Source of the DNA: Lentisphaerota bacterium
Lineage (GTDB): Bacteria; Verrucomicrobiota; Lentisphaeria; Oligosphaerales; JABHEG01
Direction of reading: 5' to 3'
Assembly: GCA_018676675.1 (NCBI GenBank)
Contig: JABHEG010000115.1
Coordinates: forward strand, 1 to 64,000
DNA: 64,000 nucleotides
Shown here: positions 22,468-32,189 of the stretch, in pieces
Layout: each line of letters starts with the position of its first letter
Position numbering within the stretch: position 1 is the first letter of the stretch
The notes under the pieces: generated by a model
Seen by the model: only the letters and a program-made list of their open reading frames with translations
What the model was told of the DNA's origin: nothing
The model's database searches: none
Translations under genes and position numbers: made by a program

Positions 22468-23996
22468 AGACCACGATCAAGGGCAAGAAGAAACGCAATC
22501 CCCGAATCCTCATCGTGACACCGGAGATCACCTACCTCCCGTCGGGCATGGGGAACATGGCGAACCGCCTTAGCGCCAAGGCCGGCGGCCTCGCAGACGT
22601 GTCAGCGTCATTGGTATCTGCCCTCTTTGAGTTGGGAGCAGATGTGCACGTCGCCTTGCCGCACTACCGGCAGATGTTCCACATCGACGTCCATCGACTC
22701 ATCGACAAGGAACTCCTGCTCTACCAACGGAAACTGCCCGACTCCCGCATCCATCTCGCCGAAGACCGCATCTTTTACTACCGTGATGAAGTTTACGGGG
22801 GGTACGATCTGGAGAACCCGAAGATCGCGATGGCGTTCCAGCGCGAGGTGATCAACAACATCATCCCGCTGGTGCAGCCGGATTTGATCCACTGCAATGA
22901 CTGGATGACCGGCCTCATTCCCGCGATGGCCCGCCGCCTCAGCATCCCCTGTCTCTTCACCGTCCACAATATCCATACAACAACAGTCACGCTGGAGACC
23001 GTCGAGGACAGCGGAATGGATGCGGCGGAATTCTGGCGCTATCTCTATTATGCCAGTGTTCCCACCAACTATGAGACAACGCGCTCAAGCGTTCCCGTTG
23101 ACCTCCTGACCAGTGGGATCTTCGCGGCACACTTCATCAACACCGTGAGTCCAACCTTCCTGGACGAGATTGTGGAAGGGAAGCACCCCTTTGTTCCGCC
23201 TCACATCCGCCATGAGTTCGCACAGAAAAAGGAGGCGGGGTGCGCAAGCGGCATTCTCAACGCGCCGGACGCGGTGTTCGACCCTGAAATTGACGAGCGC
23301 CTTGCCTGTCAGTACACCCCAGATACCCATGTTGAGGGTAAGCTGGCCAACAAGCTGGCCCTGCAAAAGCACCTTGGTCTGGAGGAAAACCCCTCCGCTC
23401 CTCTGCTGTTCTGGCCATCACGTCTGGACCCCGTTCAGAAGGGGCCGCATTTGGTCACCGAGATCCTCTACGGACTCATCTCCGATTACTGGGAGGAAGG
23501 TCTCCAAGTGGCTGTGGTAGCCAATGGCGCATTCCAGAAGCACTTCCGCGATGTGGTCCGTCAACACGATTTCTACCAGCGTGTCGCCGTGTGTGACTTT
23601 GACGAAGACCTGTCGGCCCTGGGCTATGCCGCGGCCGACTACATGCTGATGCCTTCGCAGTTCGAGCCCTGCGGCCTTCCCCAGATGATCAGCGCAATCT
23701 ACGGAACCCTCCCGATCGTCCATGATACCGGCGGGCTTCACGACACGGTGACGGCCATGGATGTCGGCGAAAGCACGGGCAACGGCTTCGTTTTCAACGT
23801 GTTCGACTCAAACGGACTGCGTTGGGCTGTTGACCAGGCGATGGCCTTCCACTCCCAGCCCGAGGAAGCCCGCGCGGTCCAGGTCCGGCGGGTGATGCAG
23901 GAGGGGCGTGAACGGTTCAACCATTCGGTTACGGCGCGGGCGTATTTCGATATCTACGAAACCATGCTGAACCGGCCATTGGTCAATACCTTCTGA
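22464..23996 (+). CDS. glgA: Glycogen synthase, GT5 family
   Basis: Transfers glucose from a nucleotide sugar (ADP-glucose in bacterial GT5) to the non-reducing end of glycogen. It has 510 residues. The N-terminal sugar-nucleotide motif is AKAGGLADV with Lys39, preceded by a basic lead MKTTIKGKKKRN. The C-terminal Rossmann half has FWPSRLDPVQKGP and the conserved LMPSQFEPCGLPQM, then GTLPIVHDTGGLHDTV. It overlaps glgP by four bases and precedes glgB by 24. An insert around residues 240-285 (HPFVPPHIRHEF) is somewhat unusual for short bacterial GlgA. No ADP-glucose pyrophosphorylase gene lies in the window. Confidence 0.9.
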   Translation: MKTTIKGKKKRNPRILIVTPEITYLPSGMGNMANRLSAKAGGLADVSASLVSALFELGADVHVALPHYRQMFHIDVHRLIDKELLLYQRKLPDSRIHLAEDRIFYYRDEVYGGYDLENPKIAMAFQREVINNIIPLVQPDLIHCNDWMTGLIPAMARRLSIPCLFTVHNIHTTTVTLETVEDSGMDAAEFWRYLYYASVPTNYETTRSSVPVDLLTSGIFAAHFINTVSPTFLDEIVEGKHPFVPPHIRHEFAQKKEAGCASGILNAPDAVFDPEIDERLACQYTPDTHVEGKLANKLALQKHLGLEENPSAPLLFWPSRLDPVQKGPHLVTEILYGLISDYWEEGLQVAVVANGAFQKHFRDVVRQHDFYQRVAVCDFDEDLSALGYAAADYMLMPSQFEPCGLPQMISAIYGTLPIVHDTGGLHDTVTAMDVGESTGNGFVFNVFDSNGLRWAVDQAMAFHSQPEEARAVQVRRVMQEGRERFNHSVTARAYFDIYETMLNRPLVNTF

Positions 23997-24020
23997 CCGT
24001 GGTGTCGATAGGCGGAGATC

Positions 24021-26060
24021 ATGGCCCCAAGCAATCGGACGTGTACCACACCACATCTCCTCGATGATCCCTACCTTGTGCCTTTCCGAGGCCATATCGA
24101 TCATCGCGGACAATGCGTGACGGTTTGGCGCGAGCGACTCACCGACAACGGAGACGTGTCTCTCCGGGAGTTCGCCGCCGGTCACCTGCACTTCGGACTG
24201 CACGGGACAGAGACCGGCTGGATCCTCCGTGAGTGGCTGCCGAACGCAACCGGCGTTGTCCTCGTCGGCGAGTTCTGCAACTGGGAAGAGAGTCGGGGAC
24301 ATCCGTTCGAGCGGAGCCGGGAAGATGGCGTATGGGAGTGCCGCCTGCCGCGCGAAGCTCTGCACCACGGAGACCTCTTCCGGTTGAGTGTCTACTGGTC
24401 CGGTGGCCGAGGCGACCGAATCCCCGCCTACGCAAATCGAGTCGTCCAGGACGCCGAAACGCACATCTTCAACGCTCAGGTCTGGGCCCCCTCACAGCCC
24501 TACGAATGGAAGGCTCCAACTCCTTCCCGTCCCCCGGTTCAGCCGCTCGTCTACGAGGCACATGTCGGCATCGCTCAGGAGAAGGCTGCTGTCGGCACTT
24601 ACGCTGAGTTCAGGGACCAGACACTCCCCAGGATCGTGCAGGCCGGCTACAACACCGTTCAGCTGATGGCCGTTATGGAGCACCCATACTACGGCTCTTT
24701 CGGCTACCATGTATCCAGTTTCTTTGCTGCATCCTCGCGTTTCGGTACACCTGAAGAACTCAAATCCCTCATCGACAGAGCACATGAGCTCGGCCTCTCC
24801 GTGATCATGGATCTGGTCCACTCCCATGCCGTGAAGAACGACGTCGAGGGACTGTCGCGCATGGACGGGTCGGAGTACCAGTACTTCCACGAAGGAGCGC
24901 GCGGCATTCACCCGGTCTGGGACTCCCGCTGCTTCGACTACAGCCGCCCGGAGGTCATGCACTTTCTTCTCTCGAACTGCCGATTCTGGCTGGAGGAGTT
25001 CCATGTGGACGGTTTCCGGTTTGACGGCATCACCAGCATGCTCTACACACACCACGGTCTCGGAACGGTGTTCACGACCTATGATCAGTATTTCGATGAC
25101 TCGGTGGACGATGACGCCCTGGCCTACCTGGCACTCGCCAACGAGCTGATCCACAGCGTGGCCCCGCAAGCCATCACGATCGCCGAAGATGTCAGCGGGA
25201 TTCCGGGTCTCGCCGCCCCCCCGTCCGCGGGAGGCTGTGGTTTCGACTACCGATTGGCAATGGGCCTTCCTGACTTCTGGTTCAAATGGGTCACCGAGAC
25301 GCCGGACGAACACTGGCACATGACCTATCTGTGGCACGAGCTGACAAACCGCCGGGACGACGAGCGGACGATCAGCTATGTGGAGTCTCACGACCAGGCC
25401 ATCGTAGGGGGGAAGACGTTCCTCTTCGAGATGCTCGATTCCGCTATGTACAACGCGATGCACGTCGACGCACACGGCCCTGTTGTCGACCGGGGCATCG
25501 CCCTGCACAAACTCGCCCGCATGATGACCGCGTTGACGGCAGGGCACGGGTACCTGACGTTCATGGGAAATGAGTTCGGGCATCCAGAGTGGATTGACTT
25601 CCCACGCGAGGGCAACGGATGGTCGTACGAACACGCCAGGCGTCGATGGTCCTTGCGTGAGAACGCCGGCCTCAAATACGGTCAGCTGGCGGCTTTTGAC
25701 CAGGCCCTGCTGAGGTTGGTCGAAGACGTAAGCTGCCTGCAGAGCAACCCACCGCGCCTACTCCTGGCTGACGACAATCGACACGTGTTGGCCTTTGAGC
25801 GGGGAGGGCTTTTCGTCTTTGCCAATCTCCATCCGACCGAGTCCTACCAGGATCTGTCAGTCGAGCTACCTGCGCCCGGCAGGCTTGAACCCGCGCTGGA
25901 CAGCGACGCACCCGCGTTCGGCGGCCAGGGCAGAATCGCCGCGGGACAATCCTACTTCACGCAGCCCCGCAGGGACGGAAAAACTCTCCGGCACTGTGTC
26001 CACCTGTACCTCCCCTGCCGCACGGCGCTCGTCCTGCGCATGGGGAAGAACACGCGGTAA
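24021..26060 (+). CDS. glgB: 1,4-alpha-glucan branching enzyme, GH13_8-like (eukaryotic type)
   Basis: Makes alpha-1,6 branches in glycogen by cutting and re-attaching alpha-1,4 chains. The 679 residues comprise a CBM48 domain (about 45-150, with VVLVGEFCNWEE), a GH13 barrel with DGFRFDGIT (nucleophile Asp335), ITIAEDVSG (Glu389) and VESHDQ (Asp458), and a C-terminal beta domain. The DSRCFDYSRPEV and DGITSMLYTHHG stretches are those of the subfamily GH13_8 found in eukaryotes and some bacteria, rather than the commoner bacterial GH13_9. It is 24 bases after glgA, with GGAG before the ATG at short spacing. Confidence 0.9.
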   Translation: MAPSNRTCTTPHLLDDPYLVPFRGHIDHRGQCVTVWRERLTDNGDVSLREFAAGHLHFGLHGTETGWILREWLPNATGVVLVGEFCNWEESRGHPFERSREDGVWECRLPREALHHGDLFRLSVYWSGGRGDRIPAYANRVVQDAETHIFNAQVWAPSQPYEWKAPTPSRPPVQPLVYEAHVGIAQEKAAVGTYAEFRDQTLPRIVQAGYNTVQLMAVMEHPYYGSFGYHVSSFFAASSRFGTPEELKSLIDRAHELGLSVIMDLVHSHAVKNDVEGLSRMDGSEYQYFHEGARGIHPVWDSRCFDYSRPEVMHFLLSNCRFWLEEFHVDGFRFDGITSMLYTHHGLGTVFTTYDQYFDDSVDDDALAYLALANELIHSVAPQAITIAEDVSGIPGLAAPPSAGGCGFDYRLAMGLPDFWFKWVTETPDEHWHMTYLWHELTNRRDDERTISYVESHDQAIVGGKTFLFEMLDSAMYNAMHVDAHGPVVDRGIALHKLARMMTALTAGHGYLTFMGNEFGHPEWIDFPREGNGWSYEHARRRWSLRENAGLKYGQLAAFDQALLRLVEDVSCLQSNPPRLLLADDNRHVLAFERGGLFVFANLHPTESYQDLSVELPAPGRLEPALDSDAPAFGGQGRIAAGQSYFTQPRRDGKTLRHCVHLYLPCRTALVLRMGKNTR

Positions 26061-26082
26061 CACGAAGACAACACGGGGCTCC

Positions 26083-27468
26083 ATGCACTACGACATCGCC
26101 ATCATCGGGGCAGGAATGTCCGGCCTGGCAGCCGGAATCCGACTGGCACACTACGACAAGAGCGTCTGCATTCTCGAGCGCCACAGCATCCCCGGAGGCC
26201 TGAATTCCTACTATCGGAGGCAGGGGATTCCGTTCGATGTGGGGCTGCATGCCGTCACCAATTTGCCCGACGCGAAAAACAAGCGCGCGCCTTTGAACCG
26301 ACTTCTCCGCCAACTGCGCTTGAGACGCGACGACCTGGATATCTGTGAGCAGACGTTCTCCACCATCGCTTTTCCCGACAGCCAACTCATTTTCACCAAC
26401 GATGTCGAGGACCTCTGCAGCAGCGTAGCAGACGTGTTCCCACGCGAGATCGACGGGTTTCGGGCACTCATATCGCTGGTTCGAGAAAACGACTCGTTCA
26501 CCCTCAGTACCGCGGGAGGATCAGCTAGAGAGCGGCTGGCTGAGCTCATCCGCGATCCCGTGCTTAACGACATGATCCTCTGTCCCCTCATGTTCTACGG
26601 CAATGCCCGAGAGCATGACATGGACTTCAACCAGTTCTGTATCATGTTCGAGAGTCTCTTCTTTGAGGGCTTCTGGCGGCCCGCGATCGGGGTCCGGCAG
26701 ATCATCGATCTGCTCACCAACCGCTACCGTGCCTGCGGGGGCGAGCTTCTGCTGCGCAAGGGCGTGCGACAGATCCGGGTTGACGCCGGCAGCGCCACTG
26801 CGCTTGAGTTGGATGACGCCTCAGAGATCAGCGTGGGGGCCGTACTCTCCTCGGCCGGATACCCGGAAACAATGGCCATGTGCGATGCAGGGGAGGGTGA
26901 CGGCGGGGAGCACCCGGCCGGGGAGCTCGGTTTTGTGGAGAGCATCTTCGTGCTCAATCAGCCTGCACGGGACTTTGGCCTCAATGCCAGCATCGAGTTC
27001 TTTAGCGAGTCCCGGCACTTCCACTACGGGCGCCCCAACGACCTCGTCGACTTCTCCAGCGGGGTCATCTGCGCCCCTCGGAATTTCGCCGTGCCAGACG
27101 ATGAAAGAAGCACGGCACATATGGTGCGCTTGACCCATCTGGCCGACTATGGCCAGTGGTTCTCACTTGCCCCGGACGCCTACGCGGAGCGCAAGAACGA
27201 CGTCCTGGTGCACCAGCGCCGCTGGCTCGATTCTCGGCACCCGGGCTTGACCGAAGCCATCATCGCCACGGATATGTTCACTCCCAAGACGATCAAGCGC
27301 TACACAGGACACATCAATGGGACCGTTTACGGAAGCCCGGTGAAGTGCCTCGATGGAACCACACCGATCGACAACCTCTTCATCTGTGGAACCGATCAGG
27401 GCTTCCTCGGGATCGTGGGAGCCATGCTGAGCGGCGTGTCCATGGCCAATCTCCATCTGATGCGGTAA
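26083..27468 (+). CDS. Phytoene desaturase/RetSat-like FAD-dependent oxidoreductase
   Basis: A 461-residue flavoprotein of the CrtI / carotenoid isomerase / retinol saturase superfamily. The N-terminus is a dinucleotide fold (YDIAIIGAGMSGLAAG) followed by ERHSIPGGLNSY, and the C-terminus has the second FAD motif NLFICGTDQGFLGIVGAM. The ATG at 26083 starts exactly at the fold. An in-frame extension to 25795 overlaps glgB in another frame and is not used. It follows glgB by 22 bases and appears to be the last gene of the glycogen island. No carotenoid genes are near, so the substrate is open. A lipid or isoprenoid is the family expectation. Confidence 0.75.
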   Translation: MHYDIAIIGAGMSGLAAGIRLAHYDKSVCILERHSIPGGLNSYYRRQGIPFDVGLHAVTNLPDAKNKRAPLNRLLRQLRLRRDDLDICEQTFSTIAFPDSQLIFTNDVEDLCSSVADVFPREIDGFRALISLVRENDSFTLSTAGGSARERLAELIRDPVLNDMILCPLMFYGNAREHDMDFNQFCIMFESLFFEGFWRPAIGVRQIIDLLTNRYRACGGELLLRKGVRQIRVDAGSATALELDDASEISVGAVLSSAGYPETMAMCDAGEGDGGEHPAGELGFVESIFVLNQPARDFGLNASIEFFSESRHFHYGRPNDLVDFSSGVICAPRNFAVPDDERSTAHMVRLTHLADYGQWFSLAPDAYAERKNDVLVHQRRWLDSRHPGLTEAIIATDMFTPKTIKRYTGHINGTVYGSPVKCLDGTTPIDNLFICGTDQGFLGIVGAMLSGVSMANLHLMR

Positions 27469-27475
27469 CCGCGAG

Positions 27476-29050
27476 TTACTCCCGATCGGGTTGCCAGGGG
27501 TACTCCTGCAATGGCGAAGAGCCAGGCGGGACTTTCTGCTTGGCTGCGGTCATGGAAACATCGGGGAGCTTGAGAGTGACCTTTTTTGGGGAGCGGACGG
27601 CCCGGGCCATAGGCCGCGGTCTGGCTCGCACGGGCCCGGTAACCAGCTCCGGAACCGTGAACCCCTTCAACGTCTGATCCAGATAGGCTGGGTCAGAACA
27701 GGGCAGGACAAATGGCTTCTGAACGGTGCCATCCGAGCTTACATAGGAGAAGTAAGGCCGAGAGAGCAACCCATCGCGCCGCTTGCTGGTGAAGACGATC
27801 CAACGGCTGTTGCTCGACCACGAATGCCAGGACTCGGACTGGTTGCTGTTGATATCGAGCCGCCGGTACTCTCCCGTGGTCACCTCCAGCATGTAGAGGT
27901 CGCTGCTTGGCTGGTAGATGGGGAAACAGCCGTACTCACACATGCAGAAGAGCACGAAACGCCCATCGGGCGACACGCGCGGCAACAGAACGCTCTTACC
28001 CGTTTCCTCGGCCGAAACCACGGTTTCCGGCACTCCCCATGTGTCACTGTCGGGGTCGTAGGGCACCCTCATCAAGCTGTACCGGACGTCCTTGTAGTTC
28101 TCTGGCGGCATGCGGTCGCGGCTCTTCCACGGGAAGGGCGCCGAACAAAAGTAGAGGGTCTTCCCGTCGGGCGCCCACGTGGGGTAGCTCTCCATAAGCT
28201 CCGGATTCGCGATCGCTGATGACGTCGTGGCCTCCGATGCCCCGATGCGGTACAGGACGATATCGGAATCCAGGTCAACCACATCCCGCACTTCAGGCCC
28301 GATCGCGTGGAAGAACTGACGAACTTTGTTCAGCGAGTAAGCCGCGGTCCGGCCATCTGGATGCCAGGCCGTATACCCCCATTTGCTGCCGATTTTGGTT
28401 ACTGCACCATCCTGCACAAGGAGGGTTGCGCTACCGTACTCGCTCGTGCGGATCCCCACGCTCAATGTGTCTGGACAGTTGCTGCTGAAAGAGTGGCAAT
28501 TCGTGCAACCATGCTTGAAGGACCGCCCGTGCACGATCAAATCACGGTCAAAGGTGGTCAGATCGCGCTGATAGATACCGATGTTATCCCAGTAGTTGTA
28601 GATTGGGTTCATGAAGCGGTAAACAAGGACGCTGTCGATAGGGTCCGGGGCCACCGTGTTCTCAATCGGGGAGAAACGGCGCCATCGTCCGGACAAGTCG
28701 CGAGTGTACACCGTGAAACGAATGGTGTGGCCGGCTGCACGCTCAAGCAGCGCCCGCCAGTCCTCGGTAGGGATCCGGATGCTACCGGTTGCCGAACTGA
28801 TGACTCGGGGTTCCTCTTCCCCGCTCCGGATCTCCACGGCGAATGCGTTGCCGGGTTCCTGTATCTGGAAATTGAGCGGAGCGATATTTGGGGGGAACGT
28901 CACCCCAACATAGTCGGGACGGATCCGCGGTTGCCGATCGACCTTGGTCGCTGCCTCGCGGTCGCGGACGGCGGGAGGGCGCCGACAACTGCCCGCCGGA
29001 AGTAGGCCTATGACCAGCAGGGCATACCCGAAAAATAAGGGGACTCTCAC
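27476..29050 (-). CDS. Exported PD40/TolB-like lipoprotein with one c-type heme motif
   Basis: A 524-residue protein with a lipoprotein-type leader (FGYALLVIGLLPAGSC, lipid Cys22), so probably anchored outside the cytoplasmic membrane. Residue 182 begins a single CTNCH heme c motif. Downstream are WD40-like PD40 beta-propeller segments such as YTAWHPDGRTAAYS, YPTWAPDGKTLYFC and LPRVSPDGRFVLF. The start is GTG, with GGAAAGG upstream inside the end of the preceding gene. It is eight bases after the HzsA-like gene and certainly co-transcribed with it. Similar propeller proteins in Bacteroidetes are annotated as cytochrome biogenesis proteins without firm function. The electron partner is unknown. 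Confidence 0.7.
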   Translation of the reverse strand: MRVPLFFGYALLVIGLLPAGSCRRPPAVRDREAATKVDRQPRIRPDYVGVTFPPNIAPLNFQIQEPGNAFAVEIRSGEEEPRVISSATGSIRIPTEDWRALLERAAGHTIRFTVYTRDLSGRWRRFSPIENTVAPDPIDSVLVYRFMNPIYNYWDNIGIYQRDLTTFDRDLIVHGRSFKHGCTNCHSFSSNCPDTLSVGIRTSEYGSATLLVQDGAVTKIGSKWGYTAWHPDGRTAAYSLNKVRQFFHAIGPEVRDVVDLDSDIVLYRIGASEATTSSAIANPELMESYPTWAPDGKTLYFCSAPFPWKSRDRMPPENYKDVRYSLMRVPYDPDSDTWGVPETVVSAEETGKSVLLPRVSPDGRFVLFCMCEYGCFPIYQPSSDLYMLEVTTGEYRRLDINSNQSESWHSWSSNSRWIVFTSKRRDGLLSRPYFSYVSSDGTVQKPFVLPCSDPAYLDQTLKGFTVPELVTGPVRARPRPMARAVRSPKKVTLKLPDVSMTAAKQKVPPGSSPLQEYPWQPDRE

Positions 29051-29058
29051 AGCGCGAT

Positions 29059-31968
29059 TTACCTTTCCACCAGGATGGGCCGAGAGCGTTCACGCAGGCT
29101 GATGAGCCGCTTCTCCTGGTCTTTACTGAACGATCCTATATCGTGGGCATACAAATCCATCCACACCGTCAAGCGCTCGAGAGCGGAGGCATCCAGAACC
29201 ACGCCGTGATGTCCCTTCGCCCCACGCAGCTTGGCGAACAGCGCACTGCTCCTGGCGACGCACTGCCCCTCAAGCGACTTGCTCTGGGAGTATCGCCGCT
29301 TGACGTGGTCACGCAGACTGGGTTTGCCGTAGGCCACCAGACTCCTGTAAGCCGCTTTGGGGGTCAGGTCCAATGCGGCAGCAGCCTTGTTCGGACTTCC
29401 GGGCCGATGGCAGCGAACGCAGGACGCATCGAGAACAGGTTGCACGAGCCGATCGAACCGCAAAGGCCAGGCCCCCTCCGGCCCGAGACGAATCCGTGAT
29501 GGAGGCCGAACGGCGGCGAGCGACCGTTTGACGGGTGGCGCTGAGTAGCGAGACTCGTGACACCCCACGCAAGTCAAGGTCTGTCCTGGCTGCACGTGAG
29601 TCGCGCTGCGCATCGTCTGGATCGCCATTCCGTCTTTGCCAAGTGCCTGAAAAAAGACAATCACGCCAGCAGGGACGTGGAAGAGCGCCGAGCCGTCCGC
29701 CTCGACCGGGACCGTTCCGAGCAGGCACTTCCCGGGGTCATCTCGAGTCAGCCCAAGAACGGGACGATTCATATTGGGCTGAGTCTTGGCAGGGACCGCG
29801 ATGATTCGCAGGGCGGAGACATCTCCTCGTTGCGTGTTGGATAAGCCCTCCTGGACGTCCAAGACAAGGAAACGCCCGGCCACGCTGTCGTTCGGAAGGG
29901 GGGCTGGAGAGTACACCGGCGGGCGCTTGCGGGAAGCGATCGGTATGGGGTAGCAAGTGGAGATGTCAGGATCTCTGTGCAAGAGCTCAAGGGTACCTTC
30001 GACGTGGAACAGGTAGACACCCAGAGCGTTGGGCGCGTTGATGTTGCTCTGCCGGCCAATGGGCTTGGGGCTCCAGGACACGAGATACAGATCCTCCGAG
30101 AGTGGCCACGGGTTCGCGTAGTAGGAAGTCGGCCATCCCTCGATCTCGGGAAACACGACCTCCGGCGTAAGCCGAGTCAACGGTTCACTCCCCTCGTTCC
30201 CCTTGCGCGGGTCGAACAGTACAAGGCTGCCCATGGTCTGGGCGTGGTGAGCAGAGGCGGTGAACACGATCTTGTGAGAATTCGGTATGGGGCGAGGCTC
30301 GAAGCTGCAATGAGGAGACTTGGTGAAATTGCCGTAGACGAGACGGGAATTGGTCCCGTCCGGGTTGATAGCCCAGAGCCCCATGTAAGGCATGTTGTGG
30401 CGGTCGATATAGTCCCAACGGGAGTAGAGAATGCTCCCATCGTGAGAAATGGCCGGAGTCCACTCGAACATCTCGAACGGTGATATTGCGTAGAGATTCG
30501 AGCCGTCCCCGTCCATGGTGTGGAGGGTATAGACGGCCACCGGACGACTCGCCCCACCTCCACAGCGAACGTAGCAATCCGGCAGGGCAGGTGAAGCTGT
30601 GGTAGCCGACGCGCTCTGCTGGCCGCACTGAATGGCCTGCCCTCGCCGTGTGGACAGAAACACAATCCTGTTATCGGCCAGGTAACGCGCATCGAAGTCG
30701 TCGTACTTCCCGCGCGTGAGCTGACGCAGTCCCGTCCCATCGATATTCATCTCAAAAACGTGATAGAAGGCATCCTCCGGAACGTTGCCCTTGGCCAGCT
30801 TGTTTCGCTCCTGGGAGAGTGTCGGGTAGTACCGGCACCAACTGAAAAGGACGCGCCGGCCATCATGGGAGATCATAGGACGCACGACGTTCCCGGGGGC
30901 GTCGAACAGATTCTCTGTCAGGGGAATGATAGAGGGCGTGTCGGATGCAAAGCTCCGCAGCACATGGATCCCTCCCCCCGGGCTGGACCACCAGCCATAA
31001 TACTGATCCGACATGTGGCAGAACGTTCCCGGGACACGTTTGGTTACAAGAAGATCATCGAAGTTGAGTAACGGATGGCGCAACATCAGCCTGCGGATCA
31101 GACGGCGCACGATCAGGTAGTGAGCCTTCCACGCCTCCGGAGCACTTGCCTTCGGGTTCCTGGCCCTGAGGTCGGCGAGGGTGTGCAACTCACGCGCCGT
31201 CCCCTCTCCCACCCCGGACACTTCCGCCAAGAGCCTGGGTACTCTTGAAAGCAGCTCTTGCGTTCGCGCCGCCCACTGAACCGTCGTAGAGGCCTTCAGT
31301 CGGGGCGTCGACCATTGCGACGTGCTGACCTGATCGGCCGGTTGGTTGAGGGCAATGTTCCGGCTGGGGTCTGCCGTCGCGTAGACTTCGGCCTCGTCCA
31401 GATGCAGGAACGTGTCTCCCGGAATCTGCAGGCGGACGAAGCGCCCGTTCTTGCCGACGATGGAAACGGATAGAGGCTTCCCATCGGGATGCCCACCGAA
31501 AACTCCCCCATTGTGTGTGTAGACCCTATGCCAGGTCTTACCGTCGTCGGAGAGAAGGACCGACAGGCTGTTGGCACGACTCGCAGAGCCATCGCAACGG
31601 TTGAAGACGACAACGCGGTCAAGAGGCAGCGTCTTCCCCAGGTCGACCTGCCACCATGGTTCCTTGGCTCGGCCCGTGTGGAACCCCCATTTACCATCCT
31701 TTACCCCGTCACACGCTCCCGCGGCATCGTCACTGCGACTGACACTGGTACGCTGAACTCCGGCCCGGATCGTCTCCTGCAGCACCCAGTCTGCCTCAAT
31801 CTCTTCCCAACTGGGTGCGCAGGGAACGGCAGCCATGGCAACGCAGGGAAACAGACACGCAACAAGCCCCACGGCGAAGGGCAAACAGCAAGACAGAATG
31901 TTGCGGGCGGGTGGCACGGGCACACGATCCTCGCCGTTAGCGACGCTGACAGGTCGGCAGGCCGCCAC
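29059..31968 (-). CDS. HzsA-like exported diheme propeller protein with discoidin domain
   Basis: A 969-residue exported protein. The hydrophobic leader near residues 25-47 ends at AMA. A discoidin (F5/8 type C)-like domain follows at about 55-200 (PWWQVDLGKTLPLDRV). The centre is a beta-propeller with PD40 motifs (ISHDGRRVLFSW, ISHDGSILYSRW), resembling the hydrazine synthase alpha subunit middle domain. The C-terminus has two heme c motifs, CVGCH at 800-804 and CVRCH at 850-854. PVC genomes hold many such HzsA-related proteins, most with no link to anammox, and no HzsB/C is seen here. The annotated start is GTG at 31968. Other in-frame GTG codons could start the signal peptide. It is the first gene of a two-gene operon. 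Confidence 0.72.
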   Translation of the reverse strand: MAACRPVSVANGEDRVPVPPARNILSCCLPFAVGLVACLFPCVAMAAVPCAPSWEEIEADWVLQETIRAGVQRTSVSRSDDAAGACDGVKDGKWGFHTGRAKEPWWQVDLGKTLPLDRVVVFNRCDGSASRANSLSVLLSDDGKTWHRVYTHNGGVFGGHPDGKPLSVSIVGKNGRFVRLQIPGDTFLHLDEAEVYATADPSRNIALNQPADQVSTSQWSTPRLKASTTVQWAARTQELLSRVPRLLAEVSGVGEGTARELHTLADLRARNPKASAPEAWKAHYLIVRRLIRRLMLRHPLLNFDDLLVTKRVPGTFCHMSDQYYGWWSSPGGGIHVLRSFASDTPSIIPLTENLFDAPGNVVRPMISHDGRRVLFSWCRYYPTLSQERNKLAKGNVPEDAFYHVFEMNIDGTGLRQLTRGKYDDFDARYLADNRIVFLSTRRGQAIQCGQQSASATTASPALPDCYVRCGGGASRPVAVYTLHTMDGDGSNLYAISPFEMFEWTPAISHDGSILYSRWDYIDRHNMPYMGLWAINPDGTNSRLVYGNFTKSPHCSFEPRPIPNSHKIVFTASAHHAQTMGSLVLFDPRKGNEGSEPLTRLTPEVVFPEIEGWPTSYYANPWPLSEDLYLVSWSPKPIGRQSNINAPNALGVYLFHVEGTLELLHRDPDISTCYPIPIASRKRPPVYSPAPLPNDSVAGRFLVLDVQEGLSNTQRGDVSALRIIAVPAKTQPNMNRPVLGLTRDDPGKCLLGTVPVEADGSALFHVPAGVIVFFQALGKDGMAIQTMRSATHVQPGQTLTCVGCHESRYSAPPVKRSLAAVRPPSRIRLGPEGAWPLRFDRLVQPVLDASCVRCHRPGSPNKAAAALDLTPKAAYRSLVAYGKPSLRDHVKRRYSQSKSLEGQCVARSSALFAKLRGAKGHHGVVLDASALERLTVWMDLYAHDIGSFSKDQEKRLISLRERSRPILVER

Positions 31969-32189
31969 AATGACTCACCCAACCGTAGGCGGTCAGGGAT
32001 GGATTTCAACCATCGGCAATCAGCCACCTGAGACCTGAGACGACTCACCCCTTCAACAATGGCAGGGCGTCACGCGAGCTGACGTTTCCGGCCGCCGCTC
32101 TCCGGAGCTACATTATGCGTGCTTCGTCCCCCGGGTCAACGGATCTCCGCGGCCTGTGGGACGCCCCCTGAATAAGGAGAGGACATACC

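Noticed and set aside
25795-26082. N-terminal extension of the FAD oxidoreductase into glgB
   Set aside because: It overlaps the end of glgB in another frame. The dinucleotide fold begins exactly at the ATG of 26083.
27476-31968. Hydrazine synthase locus of an anammox bacterium
   Set aside because: Only the alpha-like propeller is present. The beta/gamma subunits and hydrazine dehydrogenase are absent, and HzsA-like proteins are widespread in non-anammox PVC members.
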